Origin: Hamiltosporidium tvaerminnensis | Lineage: Eukaryota > Microsporidia > Dubosqiidae | NCBI GenBank assembly: GCA_022605425.2 | Contig: CM061256.1 | Coordinates: 496,001-560,000, forward strand | DNA length: 64,000 bases | Direction: 5' to 3' | Part shown: piece by piece, positions 33,440 through 44,550 of the stretch | How positions within the stretch are numbered: the first letter of the stretch is position 1 | Layout of the letters: each line of letters opens with the position of its first letter | Notes under the pieces: model-generated | Told to the model about the DNA's origin: nothing | The model's input: only the letters and a program-made list of their open reading frames with translations | Databases searched by the model: none | Translations under genes and position numbers: made by a program

Positions 33440-33900
33440 TTCCGAGGCAGCCTCCACTTGATAAAAAAAATGTTGTAAATTTTTTGCGCGACAACATAAA
33501 GATTTCAACGCTTCTAAGATAGAATTGTAAATCCCTATCAACAACTATTATCTCTACTTAACGTCACCTTCGGTTTGATATCTACTTGTTTTTCTATACA
33601 CAAGCGCTAGGTCGTCTAAAACGAGTTAGAAAAGCATGGTTTTCTGTATTTACATGAAAATTACCTATTAAAGTTGTTAAAATTTTTTATCTGTTACATA
33701 AAAAACTACAAACCACTGTATAGAAAAAGTTTATCTAGTTTGTAGATCCTCTTTTATTTGTAAGAATTCTTTTAAACATTCGAAAATCTGGTGTAATTTA
33801 TATATTCCTTAACATTTAGCGAATATTTTGGGCTACATAACATTCTAATACTTTCCATGCAGATAAAAATAAGGTGTTTTTTTCACACCAGCAATTACTA
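33440..33900. repeat. Dispersed 700-bp repeat, old copy C
   Basis: A degenerate relative of 19362-20064 in the same orientation. Recognisable blocks include CCGAGGCAG near 33440, AAGCGCTAGG near 33603, TTTACATGAAAATTACCTA near 33650, TTACATAAAAAACTACAAA near 33695, and TTCACACCAGCAATTAC near 33880. The left part is hard to follow. Confidence 0.55.
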
Positions 33901-36900
33901 AGATGCAATTTTAAAAGTAAAAAATTCTGATGTTATTTTATCATTTCCGAGTGGAGAGAGGTTAACCTTATTAAAAAATATCTGATTGTCAATTATTCTG
34001 TGAAATTTATGTGAAAATAATTGTTACCATTTTAGTGGGATACAGACCACATTAGATTTATAAGATAATCCCCTTTAATTCTGGATTACAACAAATAAAA
34101 AAAGCAATTGGTACATTTCCAGTTTTTACACTCGACACCCTGAGGTAAAAGAGGAATGGATTAAGTAAGTTTATTTAAATAACATAAAAATATAGTAATA
34201 TACTTAAATTATCAATAAAATTACTTTGATATTCATAAAATAACTTAGAAAATATTTAAACGAAAAATCTAAGTTTCTTACTTCTTATTTCTCGGAAAAA
34301 TGGTTATTGAACGTATTTTAGATACCGTTATATATCCTACTTAAAGAAATTAAGTTCTATTATAGATGGTTGAATTACAGAAAAAACTTTCTAATCATTT
34401 TGTTTAAATCTTTCAATGATTATAAGCTATGTGTTTTAATTACTTGAAACTTATTAACTTTAGGGAATAATTAATAAATATAACAAAGAGAATTTTCTTT
34501 AATATTTTGATGATATTAGGTTTACCTTTTACTTATTTGGGTAAAAATTGATTAAATAATAGTAAATTCACACCGAGTCAGAACATCTAGAAAATATTTA
34601 TTTTTAACAGTACAAAATTTGGTTTTCTGTATCCTAGTTTGGTAGAGAAATTTGAATAGAATGATTTGGTAAAAATCAAATATACTGCAAAATTAAAAAA
34701 AAAAATTCTTGTAAGAACATCAAATTAAAAATCAAATTTGATTTTTTTTAATCATATTTTGATTGAGTTAATTACTACTTCATATGAAATATCGATTCAA
34801 TTATAATTAAATCGAAGAATAATAAATGCATATACTTTAAAGGCGATCTTATTTCTCAGTCAAGCATTAATTTATATTTGAAGTCAATATCTATTTTACA
34901 GATTTACTGATTTATAATATATTTAATATTGAAAGGCTTATTATGTTTCAACTTAAAAAAATACCTGGTTTTCAATGGAACGATATCGAAAATGGAATAT
35001 TATAAACAATCTTTATATTCAATGTTACCAAATTATACATTAATTTATTAAATTATAATGTTTATGAACTCTAGTGAGAGAAACCTTTTCATTGGAATGA
35101 TTTAATTGAAAAATATTCCAAGATAACATAAAAAACTTCTCAAAAAATGCTTTATAATTTTGTTTTTTTAAAAAAACTGAAGAAAATTTAATAACAAATT
35201 TATAAATGAAACAAAGTTAAGGAAAGAATTCGTATAAGAATTATTTATTCAAGATATAAATTCATCGCTAATGCTTCTATAAATTATATGCGTATTATTT
35301 GAATATTAATGTAATTCAAAGCCTTGCACTATTGTTTAAGGAATATAATTCGTCAGCCTAATACTGAATCATAGTTAAATACCAATAGATATGAGTTATT
35401 TGTGGTTGGCTTAGAACATATCGTTATTAATCATCAGGGTTTTGCTTCTCTTATATACATACTCGGTGTCTATTTTTAATGCCAGTCCAATTCTTTTTTT
35501 TGTTTCTCTTACATTCATTATTCATTAGTAAATTTCACAAGGATTTGTTTGTTCCTGAATTTATTTTGAAGATTTAACAGTAATTTATTCTTAAAATTAG
35601 AATCTTTGAAAGGTATTTTTAAATTTGATATAATTTGAGTTAGCTTTGGTGTAAAGAGTATCGTTTTTTTCTTTTAGTTCTTTAATTATCTAATTGGTAA
35701 TTTTTAGAATTCTATATGCTTATAATTAACTATTTTTTACAGCTAAATGTCTGAAAATATTTCTGTTTACCAGGAGAATTTTACACTTTTTTTACATTTC
35801 GGAATAATTCAAGTTCTAAGTAGAACACATATCTATCTATGAATATCTGTCACAGCTTTTCCTTGTATTTTGTTTCAATTCTTTCTTAGTAATTTTCAGA
35901 TTCTATTAATATTCCATGTATATCTGTCATTTGAAATTGATTCTTTTATATGTGTTGCTTCTGATTTTTTTTTATTAACTCAATAAAATACTTAGTATTT
36001 GGAATGAAACTTTCATTTAAACTTGTTATTTCTGATAAAATTTCTTTGGCAAGGAGGGGGGTTGTTTTTCATTTCGAGATCTGCATTTAAATTTCTTTTT
36101 TTTTCTAAATTTTCGAGCAATTATTAGTTCTATCAAGTAATCATCAGTAGTTCGACTTGCTATAAGTTTCGAGTATCATTTCCTACTTCTAAAAGTTCAT
36201 ATTAAACAAATTTTTATGAATAATTGCTCTTCGGTTCCTAAGATAAATTTATTTTTAGTCAATAACCAGATTATTCTATTTCGCACCATCACTCTATTTT
36301 ATTTTGTTTTTCAGTGATGCAATAGAATCTTTTTTGCTCCGTATCGCTTTATCGAACATCTTTTCTTCTTCCATTTCATTAGTATCCTAAAACTTTCATC
36401 CAACATAAACCCCCCTCCCCACATTTATCTTTTATTTGCTCTATAAATTTTCTATATCGATGCTCAGATCTATCTAGTAAGTATTGGTTCCATTTTTCTA
36501 TTCTGCTATTTCAGAAGAAGATATTGCTTCTGAATCATTCATAATTTCTGGGTTTTTTCAACCTATAAATACTTTTTTTTTGAACAAATTTGTTTCCTGA
36601 TTAGGAAAATTTGTTTATTCAGATTATTCTATGATATTCTTACGTCCATTTATGGAAAGTGATATCAATACAATTTATGTCTTTAATAAAAATTTGTTCT
36701 GAATTGTATTGTTCTAGATTAAAATGATGTATTCTCTTAATAAATCCGTACAAAACTTGGAAATAGAACATATTCTACACAAAGTTTAATTTACAAGTTT
36801 ATGCAAAGTTTATGCAAGATTTAAAATGTAGAAACCACATTTTATAGAATTAAATTTTATATTTAAATTAGTTGATTTGTTTAATTTTATCGAACCAATA

Positions 36901-38450
36901 AAAGGTAAAATTTAAAATACGATATATAAACTGTTATTCTTAAATAATAAATTAATAAACTTTAACAAAAATATTTATAATAGCTTATTCTCTCTTTTTA
37001 AATAGAATAATTAAGTTTTGCTTGAACTAAAAATATATGAATAAAAATCATTTATTAAATACTAGTACAGCTTCTCAAATTATACTTAAGTCATTTTCAG
37101 TAATTATTTTTTATTATAAAATCAAAAAAAATCAAAAGTATTTAAATCCAAGTCTAATAGATATTAAAAATTCAAAATTCGAACTCTATTTAATCAAAAC
37201 ATCACTTTACATATTATCGTAATTTAATCAAATATCATAAAGATATTTCAATTTTAAATTTGAACAGAAGAATGATATTCTTTTAGTAATAATATGATTC
37301 ATTCGTATTTAATATAGTACGTCTTTATATACCAAATAATATATTAAATCAAATAAGAATTGATTCCTAATAAAATTATTTTACCAAATTTGAAATTATC
37401 TTAAAAAATAAAAAACACTCATATTTAATACTCTTGATAGATTTATTAAGATATTATAACTAAGTATTATATACTATATTACTTAAGAATAGATTCTTTA
37501 TATTATACTTGATTTCGTCAAACAGAAATTTAGATTTTTTGACTTATAAGAAGAAAATCAAAAATAAGTACTTATAGATACTTTTAATCATAAAAGCCGT
37601 TCTCCAATAAAATTTAGAACAAAGAATTGTTTTTAATTAATTTTTACTTTTAATATTTTTTATATTATTTTACTTTTTACTTTTCTTATATTTCATATTC
37701 TATTATTTATATTTTTTATATTATTTATATTATTTTACCTTTTATCTTCTACTTCCTATTTTTTTTATATTTCATATTCTATTTATATTATTTATATTAT
37801 TTTACTTTTTACATTTAATATTTTTTATTTTACATTTTATATTTTCTTATATTCCATATTCTATTTTTTATATTATTTTACTTTCTACTTTTTTTACATT
37901 TTATATTTTTTTATTCTACATTTTTCTTTCTACCCCATTCCCTTATCTTATTACAGTTATTTCCTATAAATGATATTTAAAAATTTAGAGATTTTAAAAA
38001 AAATTAAAAATAATCAAATTATCTTAAATAAAGAACTTAAACAAAAGCGCTAATTATCACTATACATATATAATTTAACAATAAATCTTTCTTCTATTTA
38101 TAAACACATTAAAACCTTAATTGTATTTAGAAATTTAAATTCAAAGTCAGTTATAAAATTTATTTGTTATTTTATTATTTCTTTTAAATATATTTTCAAT
38201 TTAATTTGTTTCTAAAAGAAGTATAAACATTAAGTATTAAGAGCTATGTTTTATAATATAATTTAGTATAATACAGACAGCTTTATAATAATTATCATTA
38301 AGTATCATGTTTTATAATATAGTTTAGTATAATACATATAGCTTTATAATAATTATCATTATGAGATATTTCTTATTTAATAAATAAAAGTAAAATTATA
38401 CTATTATTACTATTTAGGTGTTAATAGACTTGTTGTAAGTGTTATACTTT
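33901..38450. other. AT desert
   Basis: About 4.5 kb of AT-rich DNA with no convincing gene. Between about 37640 and 37930 the plus strand is almost only T, A and C, with recurring TTATATTATTTTACTTTTT segments. A nearly repeated segment (ATGTTTTATAATATAGTTTAG) occurs twice around 38245-38345. The island motif is absent until 38.46 kb. Confidence 0.6.
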
Positions 38451-38454
38451 ATAT

Positions 38455-38800
38455 TACTGTTAAAGGGTGTTAATAATTGTATTATTACTTAGAGGGTGTT
38501 AACATTTATATATTACTTAAAGGGTCTTATTTATACTACTATATACTTAAAGGGTCTTATTTATACTACTATATACTTAAAGGGTCTTATTTATACTACT
38601 ATATACTTAAAAGGTCTTATTTATACTACTATATACTTAAAGGGTCTTATTTATACTACTATATACTTAAAGGGTCTTATTTTAACTACTATATACTATA
38701 CTCTAACACCCCGCTATCTTTACTACTTACTACTATACTCTAACACCCCTCTATCTCTACTACCTACTCATATCTACTAACACCCCTCTATCCCTCCCAA
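38455..38800. repeat. Motif array upstream of the second MFS gene, with orientation flip
   Basis: GGGTGTTA copies at 38465-38505 lead into six 30-bp units of TACTTAAAGGGTCTTATTTA type (about 38508-38690). The skew then reverses: CTAACACCCC copies occupy 38703-38795, next to the MFS gene. The short reading frames across the 30-bp units are repeat artefacts. Confidence 0.9.
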
Positions 38801-38871
38801 TTTCCTTTTTTAGTTAAATTAAACATTTTAAAATATAAAAAAGTTAAAAATAAACAAAAAGAAAAACAAAA

Positions 38872-40383
38872 ATGAACATATCAGACCTTAACAAGAAATA
38901 CCTTTTAACACCAAAAATACTATATTTCCTTATAAACCTACAATTCTACGCTCTTTACCAATTCAGAGGCTTATTTGCCAAACAAGTATTCAAAGTACAA
39001 AACTCTACATACGGAGAACTAATGGGAATCCTAATGTTTATAACATTTGTAACAAATATCTTTATAGCTACTCTTAACGATAAATTCAACAAACCTAAAC
39101 TATTTCTCATCACTCTTCTTCTCACCAGCTCTGTTTTCTTCCAACTTTTTTTCATCAATTTTTATGCGCATAGTTTTTCTTTCATTTTCTGGTTTAACAT
39201 GTTGATGTACCTCATTCTTTGTAATGCTATACCACCTCTTTTAGATAGAATAACCTTACAATACCTCCACCATATGAATGTAGGTTCTAAGACATACGGT
39301 AGACAAAGAATGTGGGGAACTGTAGGATATGTAATAAGTAACATAATAACAGAAAAAATAACCAAACCAACTAGTACCAGTGATGATATTACTAGTGAAG
39401 GTAAAGATTCTTCAAAAGATAGAAACTTTGATACTCTTAGACCTTATCATATAATAACCACCATTCTCTCTTCTCTTGGAACTTTTTTTCTCTTTAAAAG
39501 TATAAATACAGAAGGTCAAAGATCCACAAGAGATATAGAAAGTGGTTGGAAAGATTTATTAAGAAATAAAGCTTACATGTTTTTTATACTAATTATACTT
39601 CTTAACGGTATAACTAGATCTGCTATGACAACATATCTAACAATATATCAATCAGAGATATTAGAACTTAAAGGTTATTCAATACCTGAACACTGGCCAG
39701 GTTTTATAAGAACAATAATTAACATATTTAATGAGAATCCATTAGCTACTTCTTCTTTTTTTGGTGTCATCTTAGAAATAACGATATTGTATAATTCTAA
39801 TTATATAACCACTCGATTCGGGTTGTATTGGCCATTACTGTTTGCTCAGGTGTCACAATTTATAAGATTCTTTGCATATTTCTGTATGAGTTATAAAAAC
39901 CCGCATGCTTTTGCTTTTAGCTGCTCGTTTGAACTAATGAAAGGATTAAACTTTGGATTTACACATACGTCAGGTGTACAACTAGCTACAATTATGTGTC
40001 CACCACATTTAAAATCCACCAGTCAAATGATATACTCAGGTACTTTTACAGGTCTCAGTTCTATTTTTGCAGGTTTAATTTTTGGACAAATTTTTGCTAA
40101 AAAAAAATTGCAAGATAAAGACGTTAGTATGGATTATAAGGTTAGTACATATCAAAGGTTTTATTTTGTAAATCTTATTGTCAGTGCTTTAAGTATTCTA
40201 CTGTTTGTTGTTAAGTATGGATTAAGAGATAGAGTACTTACTTGGGAACCGTTTAGATGGAGAAGAGAGACAGGTGATGAAGCAAAGAGAGATGTAGAAG
40301 CTTATGTAGTAGAAGTTAATAAGAAAGAGCATCATAATGAGTCAACAGAGGCATTACAGAATGAAATAACCGGTAAGGAGTGA
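38872..40383 (+). CDS. MFS transporter of the LacY-like / MFSD6-like type
   Basis: A 503-residue membrane protein with about 12 predicted helices. YGRQRMWGTVGYVISN at about 141-156 matches the conserved YGRxRxWGSxG loop of the MFS_1_like group, which includes bacterial nucleoside and sugar proton symporters and animal MFSD6. The substrate cannot be deduced; uptake of host metabolites is a reasonable inference in a parasite. N-terminal helices start near residue 15. The C-terminal tail from about 455 is hydrophilic and charged. The ATG follows an A-rich leader, and C-rich AACACCCC motifs end about 75 bases upstream. GGGTGTTAAGAGAG-type sequence begins right after the stop. The Heh-like gene follows in the same direction after about 790 bases. 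Confidence 0.85.
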   Translation: MNISDLNKKYLLTPKILYFLINLQFYALYQFRGLFAKQVFKVQNSTYGELMGILMFITFVTNIFIATLNDKFNKPKLFLITLLLTSSVFFQLFFINFYAHSFSFIFWFNMLMYLILCNAIPPLLDRITLQYLHHMNVGSKTYGRQRMWGTVGYVISNIITEKITKPTSTSDDITSEGKDSSKDRNFDTLRPYHIITTILSSLGTFFLFKSINTEGQRSTRDIESGWKDLLRNKAYMFFILIILLNGITRSAMTTYLTIYQSEILELKGYSIPEHWPGFIRTIINIFNENPLATSSFFGVILEITILYNSNYITTRFGLYWPLLFAQVSQFIRFFAYFCMSYKNPHAFAFSCSFELMKGLNFGFTHTSGVQLATIMCPPHLKSTSQMIYSGTFTGLSSIFAGLIFGQIFAKKKLQDKDVSMDYKVSTYQRFYFVNLIVSALSILLFVVKYGLRDRVLTWEPFRWRRETGDEAKRDVEAYVVEVNKKEHHNESTEALQNEITGKE

Positions 40384-41171
40384 AGAGAGTGAAGGGTGTT
40401 AAGAGAGAGTGAAGGGTGTGAAGAGAGAGAAGGGAGAGAAGGGTGTGAAGGGTGAGAAGGGTGTGAAGGGTGTGAAGAGAGAGAAGGGAGAGGGAAGTGT
40501 ATTAGATATGTGTGTTAGTAATGTATTAGTTGTTAGTGTCAGTAATGTATTAGTTGTTAGATATGGTGTTAGTATAGAGTATTTGATATAGTGTTAGTAT
40601 AGAATATGAGTTATACTAGTAGTGTTGGTGGTCAAAATAAACTGTAGAGTATAAAAAGAGTCTTATTTATTATTTATAGTATTTATAATTATAAGGTGTT
40701 AATATATATGTATAAATAAGAGGTGTTAATAAAAGGATAGTAATGATTAAAGTAATTATAAGGGTTTTAATATCAGTATAATTATAAGGTGTTAATAAAA
40801 GGATATTTTATTATACCCTTTATTTATTACACCTATCCTTATATACCCCTTATATCACTTATACCCCTTAATCCCGTATATACCTAATATACCTCTTATA
40901 TACCCCTTATATCACTTATACCCCTTAAATCCCGTATATACCTAATATACCTCTTATTATCTCTTATATCTCTTATACCCCTTTTATTATATCTCTTATA
41001 CCCCTTTTATTATAACCCTTATATCACTTATACCCCTTATATCTCTTATATCACTTATATATCTCTTATACCCCTTATATCTTTATATCCCTCATATATC
41101 CCTACTAAAATACTAATATAACACCCTACTTATATCCCTACTTATTACCCTTATTTACTTTACACCCTTAA
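40384..41171. repeat. Skewed spacer between MFS and Heh-like genes, with orientation flip
   Basis: Directly after the MFS stop the plus strand is G-rich: GAAGGGTGTTAAGAGAGAG, GGGTGTGAAG repeats, then GTTAGT and GGTGTTAATA copies to about 40800. Near 40810 it switches to C-rich TATACCCCTTATATCACTTA repeats that run to the Heh-like ATG. No gene is present. A 60-codon open stretch at 40409-40591 is only the purine repeat. Confidence 0.85.
41162..41167 (+). promoter_or_regulatory. CCC-type start-proximal motif of the Heh-like gene
   Basis: TTTACACCCTTAA immediately precedes the ATG at 41172. It is almost identical to the TTAACACCCTTTA unit of the arrays. Confidence 0.5.
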
Positions 41172-43520
41172 ATGAGGAAACATCATACAAATCCCACAAA
41201 ACAAGAATATCTAAACAAAGACTTTAATTACAAAAATCTTACAAAAAACCAAATAGCCAGTATTTTATCAGAATGTAACTGTACAGTACCTAACATACCA
41301 ACAACAAAGAAAAATGAATTTTTTAAAATTTATAAAACAGAGATATTTGATAGAATTGAGGAATTAAAAAGTAAATATTTGAATGTAAAACCTGATGGAA
41401 GAGACATAGAGAGGGTAGATAAAGTAAGGGGGGATAGTATAAAAGAGGATAGGTATAGAAGGGATAGTATAAGGAATATAGCTAATACAAGAGATACAGG
41501 AGATAGTAGGAATATAGCTAATACAAGAGATATAGGAGATAGTAGGAATATAGCTAATACAAGAGATATAACTAATACAAGGGATATAACTAATACAAGA
41601 GATATAACTAATACAAGAGATACAAGAGATACAAGGGACATCCAAAATACAAATACAAGAGATTTATACAAATCTGGTAATGAGAGTGTGTTTACTGAAG
41701 ATAATCCTTTTCAAAGTGAGACAGATGTAAGTAAAACACCTAATAGAAGTAAACTTGGTAATAATTTTGTAAGATTATCTGTAAATAAAGAGAAGAGACA
41801 TAAGAAGAGAGAGGAGAATGAAGAGAGTGAAGAGTCTATGAGTAGCAGTAGTAAGGATTATGATAGTAACAGTAGTAGGGATAGTTATAAGGATAGTAAA
41901 GATTATAGTTCTTCTCCTTTGGTTAAGAAGAGAGGGCGTAGGGTTAAGAATGTGTCACCTTTAAGTAATAAGAGTGGGGATAAGAGGGTTTCTTTAAGTA
42001 AAAGTCCTTTAAAATATAAAAGAGAGTCTTTAGGGAGGTTAGGTGTTAGGGGTGTTAATGATAAGGAGTATAGTTATAAGGGTGTTAGTGATAGATATGT
42101 TGATAACCCTTTAACCAGTAGTAAGTCTAGAAGATCTATTGATAGGGGTGTTAATGATAAGGAGTATAGTTATAAGGGTGTTAGTGATAGATATGTTGAT
42201 AACCCCTTAACCAGTAATAAGTCTAGAAGATCTATTGATAGGGGTGTTAATGATAAGGAGCGAGATTATAAGGGTGTTAGTAACAGTATAGATAATAACA
42301 CCCCTTTACCTACTAGAAGATCTACTACCCCTTCTAACACTATAAATAACCCTTATGTTACTACACCCTTAAGAACTAACAAGTCTTTACATTCTATAAG
42401 TCAACATTCCCATCCAATATTTTTTAGAAATCCACAGGTTAGAAAATCAAAAAGAAATATTTTTTTATTATTTTTATTTTTAATATTTCTAACCTGTTAT
42501 TTATACGTAAAACATTTTTGTAAGTATTGTACAGATTTTGAAGAAAAAAATTTTATTAAAAATTTTTGTGTTCCAAAACCAAAAAATTTAATTTTATTTG
42601 AAAATGAATTTGTATGTAAAAAAGGGTATATTTATAAGAAAAAATATTTTTGTCGAAATTTGTGTGTCAAGGATTTGTCTGTGGTTAATAAAATTAGAAA
42701 AAGTGTTGATTTTATTGTTGGTGAGTTACAGATATGTAATTGGAAATACATACATGGTATTGTAGATAGTAACAAGGTATCAATAGAGGAGATAAAAAAT
42801 ATGTGTGATATGATATTTGGTGTGTTTGAGGGTGAGAGTAATAATAGTAGAGATAATACTAAGAGTAGTACTAGAGATAATATAAAGGATAATACTAAGA
42901 GTAATAATAATAATACTATAAAAGATAATAAAGATACTAATACTAAAGATACTAATACTAATAATACTAAAGATAATAAAGGTACTAATAATACTATAAA
43001 TGGTAATATTCCTTTTAATGATCTCCTTGTTGAACTTGAGGGTCGTAAGGGTGTTTTAAGAGAAAATAATAATTTTTATACTTTTGATGTGAAAGTACCG
43101 ATTGGTTTATTTATAAAATTTTATATTTTAAAAATATTTAAAATATTAATAATTCCAATATTTACAATATTTACAATATTTTTAATTTATTTAATATTTA
43201 AATATGAAATAAAAAAAAGAAAAAAAAATAAAAAAAATAAAGAAATGGCTGATTTATTAGTTAAAGATATATTAGAGGCGCTTTCTTTACAGGTATTACA
43301 TAATAGTAAAGATAAGAGTGTTATTAGTTGTGTAGCACTTACACAGTTAAAAGATTATTTTGGAATTGAAGATGATGTATGGGTAGAGGTTGTAGGAAAG
43401 ATACGGAGAAATTCTAATGTGAGGGAGAATATGTCAGTAGTTAAAGGAGAAGAGATGAGGGTATGGGAATGGATAGGACCTATTATAGGGGTACACGGTA
43501 AGAGAATGAGTGAGGGGTAA
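41172..43520 (+). CDS. Inner nuclear membrane protein, Heh1/Src1/Man1 type
   Basis: Heh/Src1 and Man1 proteins sit in the inner nuclear membrane, contact chromatin and help with nuclear pore quality control. The 782-residue protein has an N-terminal helix-extension-helix/LEM-like domain (about 15-70: NLTKNQIASILSECN, then KIYKTEIFDRIEELK). A long basic repeat-rich nucleoplasmic linker (75-425) follows, then a first membrane helix FLLFLFLIFLTCYLYV (about 430-446). A lumenal segment with several Cys (450-640) is interrupted by an Asn/Thr-rich tract. The second helix lies at about 655-677, and a C-terminal MSC winged-helix-like domain at about 690-782. This is the family's order. The linker contains 96-bp repeats (RGVNDKEYSYKGVSDRYVDN) and RDITNT repeats. 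AATAAA overlaps the stop. Assignment is by architecture and local similarity. Confidence 0.78.
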   Translation: MRKHHTNPTKQEYLNKDFNYKNLTKNQIASILSECNCTVPNIPTTKKNEFFKIYKTEIFDRIEELKSKYLNVKPDGRDIERVDKVRGDSIKEDRYRRDSIRNIANTRDTGDSRNIANTRDIGDSRNIANTRDITNTRDITNTRDITNTRDTRDTRDIQNTNTRDLYKSGNESVFTEDNPFQSETDVSKTPNRSKLGNNFVRLSVNKEKRHKKREENEESEESMSSSSKDYDSNSSRDSYKDSKDYSSSPLVKKRGRRVKNVSPLSNKSGDKRVSLSKSPLKYKRESLGRLGVRGVNDKEYSYKGVSDRYVDNPLTSSKSRRSIDRGVNDKEYSYKGVSDRYVDNPLTSNKSRRSIDRGVNDKERDYKGVSNSIDNNTPLPTRRSTTPSNTINNPYVTTPLRTNKSLHSISQHSHPIFFRNPQVRKSKRNIFLLFLFLIFLTCYLYVKHFCKYCTDFEEKNFIKNFCVPKPKNLILFENEFVCKKGYIYKKKYFCRNLCVKDLSVVNKIRKSVDFIVGELQICNWKYIHGIVDSNKVSIEEIKNMCDMIFGVFEGESNNSRDNTKSSTRDNIKDNTKSNNNNTIKDNKDTNTKDTNTNNTKDNKGTNNTINGNIPFNDLLVELEGRKGVLRENNNFYTFDVKVPIGLFIKFYILKIFKILIIPIFTIFTIFLIYLIFKYEIKKRKKNKKNKEMADLLVKDILEALSLQVLHNSKDKSVISCVALTQLKDYFGIEDDVWVEVVGKIRRNSNVRENMSVVKGEEMRVWEWIGPIIGVHGKRMSEG
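41480..41650 (+). repeat. Coding repeats (NTRDI / GDSRNIA) in the Heh-like linker
   Basis: Units such as ATAACTAATACAAGAGAT and GGAGATAGTAGGAATATAGC repeat in frame and encode short RDITNT and DSRNIANTRD runs. Confidence 0.88.
42048..42280 (+). repeat. 96-bp coding repeat in the Heh-like linker
   Basis: GGTGTTAATGATAAGGAG starts at 42051, 42147 and 42243. Two full units and a partial third encode RGVNDKEYSYKGVSDRYVDN followed by PLTSxKSRRSID. Confidence 0.95.
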
Positions 43521-43613
43521 ATAAATTGGAAGTGAGTGAATAAGTACCTATTATAGGGGTACACGGTAAGAGAATGAGTGAGGGGTAAATAAATTGGAAG
43601 TGAGAGGTTATGT
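43478..43613. repeat. 68-bp tandem duplication of the Heh-like gene's end
   Basis: The last codons, the stop codon and the overlapping AATAAA of the Heh-like gene (43478-43545) are duplicated directly downstream (43546-43613). Because 68 is not a multiple of three and the first copy keeps its stop, the protein is unaffected. Confidence 0.93.
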
Positions 43614-44063
43614 TGGGAAAGGTTATATTGAGAGAGGTTATGTTGAGAGAGGTTATATTGAGAGAGTTTTTTAATAAAAGATAGTTTGTCAGTAGTTTGT
43701 AATTCTTTATTAAAATATTTTTTTTATTGTTTTTTTAATATTTTTTACTGATTTTTTTTTATTTGTTAAAGATGAAGAGAATAGTGAAGAAAATTAAAAA
43801 ATAGAATAATAAATAAATAGAAAAAAAAAATATTAAAAAAAAATAAATATTAATAAAAATAGATAGATAGATAGAAAAAGAAATGAATAAATAATAAAAA
43901 AAATAATAAAAAAAATAGAAAAAAAAATAAATAGATAGATAGATATAAATAGATAGAATAATAAATAAATAGAAAAAATAAATATTAAAAAAAATATTAA
44001 AAAAAAATAGAAAAAGAAATAAATATTAATAAAAGAAATCAGAAAACAAATACTTCTATTTAT
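43614..44063. other. AT-rich spacer between convergent genes
   Basis: A few AGAGAGGTTATGTTG repeats (43605-43670) are followed by A-rich sequence with AGATAGATAGAT microsatellites. No gene is present. Confidence 0.75.
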
Positions 44064-44537
44064 TTAATTAAATAATTCTTCTTTTCTTTTTTCCTGTTTA
44101 CTTCTTAATCCTTTCATAGGTGGTTCTTTATTTTTAAGAATATGTTTGTTTTTTTCTAAAAACTTAATACAATTTTCTTTGTCAAGTTCTTGTGCTTGGA
44201 GTATGCGATCTTCAATAAAAACATTTTCTTTGTGATTTTTGAGGTGGAGAATAGAAGGTATGAGTTCTTTAATAGTGGTGGTGGTAGTGGATGTGCATTT
44301 CTGTGGAATAGTTTGTCTTTTTTCGAACATTTGTACCGTGTCGTTGCATAGTTCTTTGTTGTTGATTTTTCTGTATATTTTTGTCCATTTAATTTTACGA
44401 GGATTCTTTTTTAATTTGAAAAGTTTTGAACATTTACTTCTACAGAAAGTGAATGGAATTGAATCGTTTCTTACAAATGTTATACCGTGTCCTGGGTATA
44501 CGTTTGATGAACAGAAGTAACATTTTAATATTCTCAT
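44064..44537 (-). CDS. RLP24: Ribosome biogenesis protein RLP24 (eL24-like)
   Basis: RLP24 occupies the site of ribosomal protein eL24 on pre-60S particles and is exchanged in the cytoplasm by the AAA ATPase Drg1. The 157-residue protein has the L24e fold with four zinc-binding Cys (C6, C9, C32, C36). The GHGITFVRNDSIPFTFC stretch and KKNPRKIKWTKIYRK at about 43-57 are closer to RLP24 than to eL24. The C-terminal part is charged and helical. Length fits the shorter members (animal RSL24D1 is about 160). A CCCC box lies 10-13 bases before the ATG. AATAAA overlaps the stop. It is convergent with the Heh-like gene. Confidence 0.92.
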   Translation of the reverse strand: MRILKCYFCSSNVYPGHGITFVRNDSIPFTFCRSKCSKLFKLKKNPRKIKWTKIYRKINNKELCNDTVQMFEKRQTIPQKCTSTTTTTIKELIPSILHLKNHKENVFIEDRILQAQELDKENCIKFLEKNKHILKNKEPPMKGLRSKQEKRKEELFN

Positions 44538-44546
44538 TGAGTATAT

Positions 44547-44550
44547 GGGG
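44547..44550 (-). promoter_or_regulatory. CCC-type start-proximal motif of RLP24
   Basis: On the minus strand TACACCCCATATACTCA leads into the ATG at 44537. The flank up to about 44780 is C-rich on the coding strand, with CTACCCC and CTATTCCCTACCC repeats. Confidence 0.45.

Noticed and set aside
38477-38780. Two overlapping open stretches of 88-94 codons
   Set aside because: They are products of a 30-bp repeat, which stays open in more than one frame. Repetitive hydrophobic peptides without conserved features.
40409-40591. 60-codon open stretch KGVKREKGEKGVKG
   Set aside because: Purine-rich repeat in the G-rich flank of the MFS gene; no independent start signal or domain.
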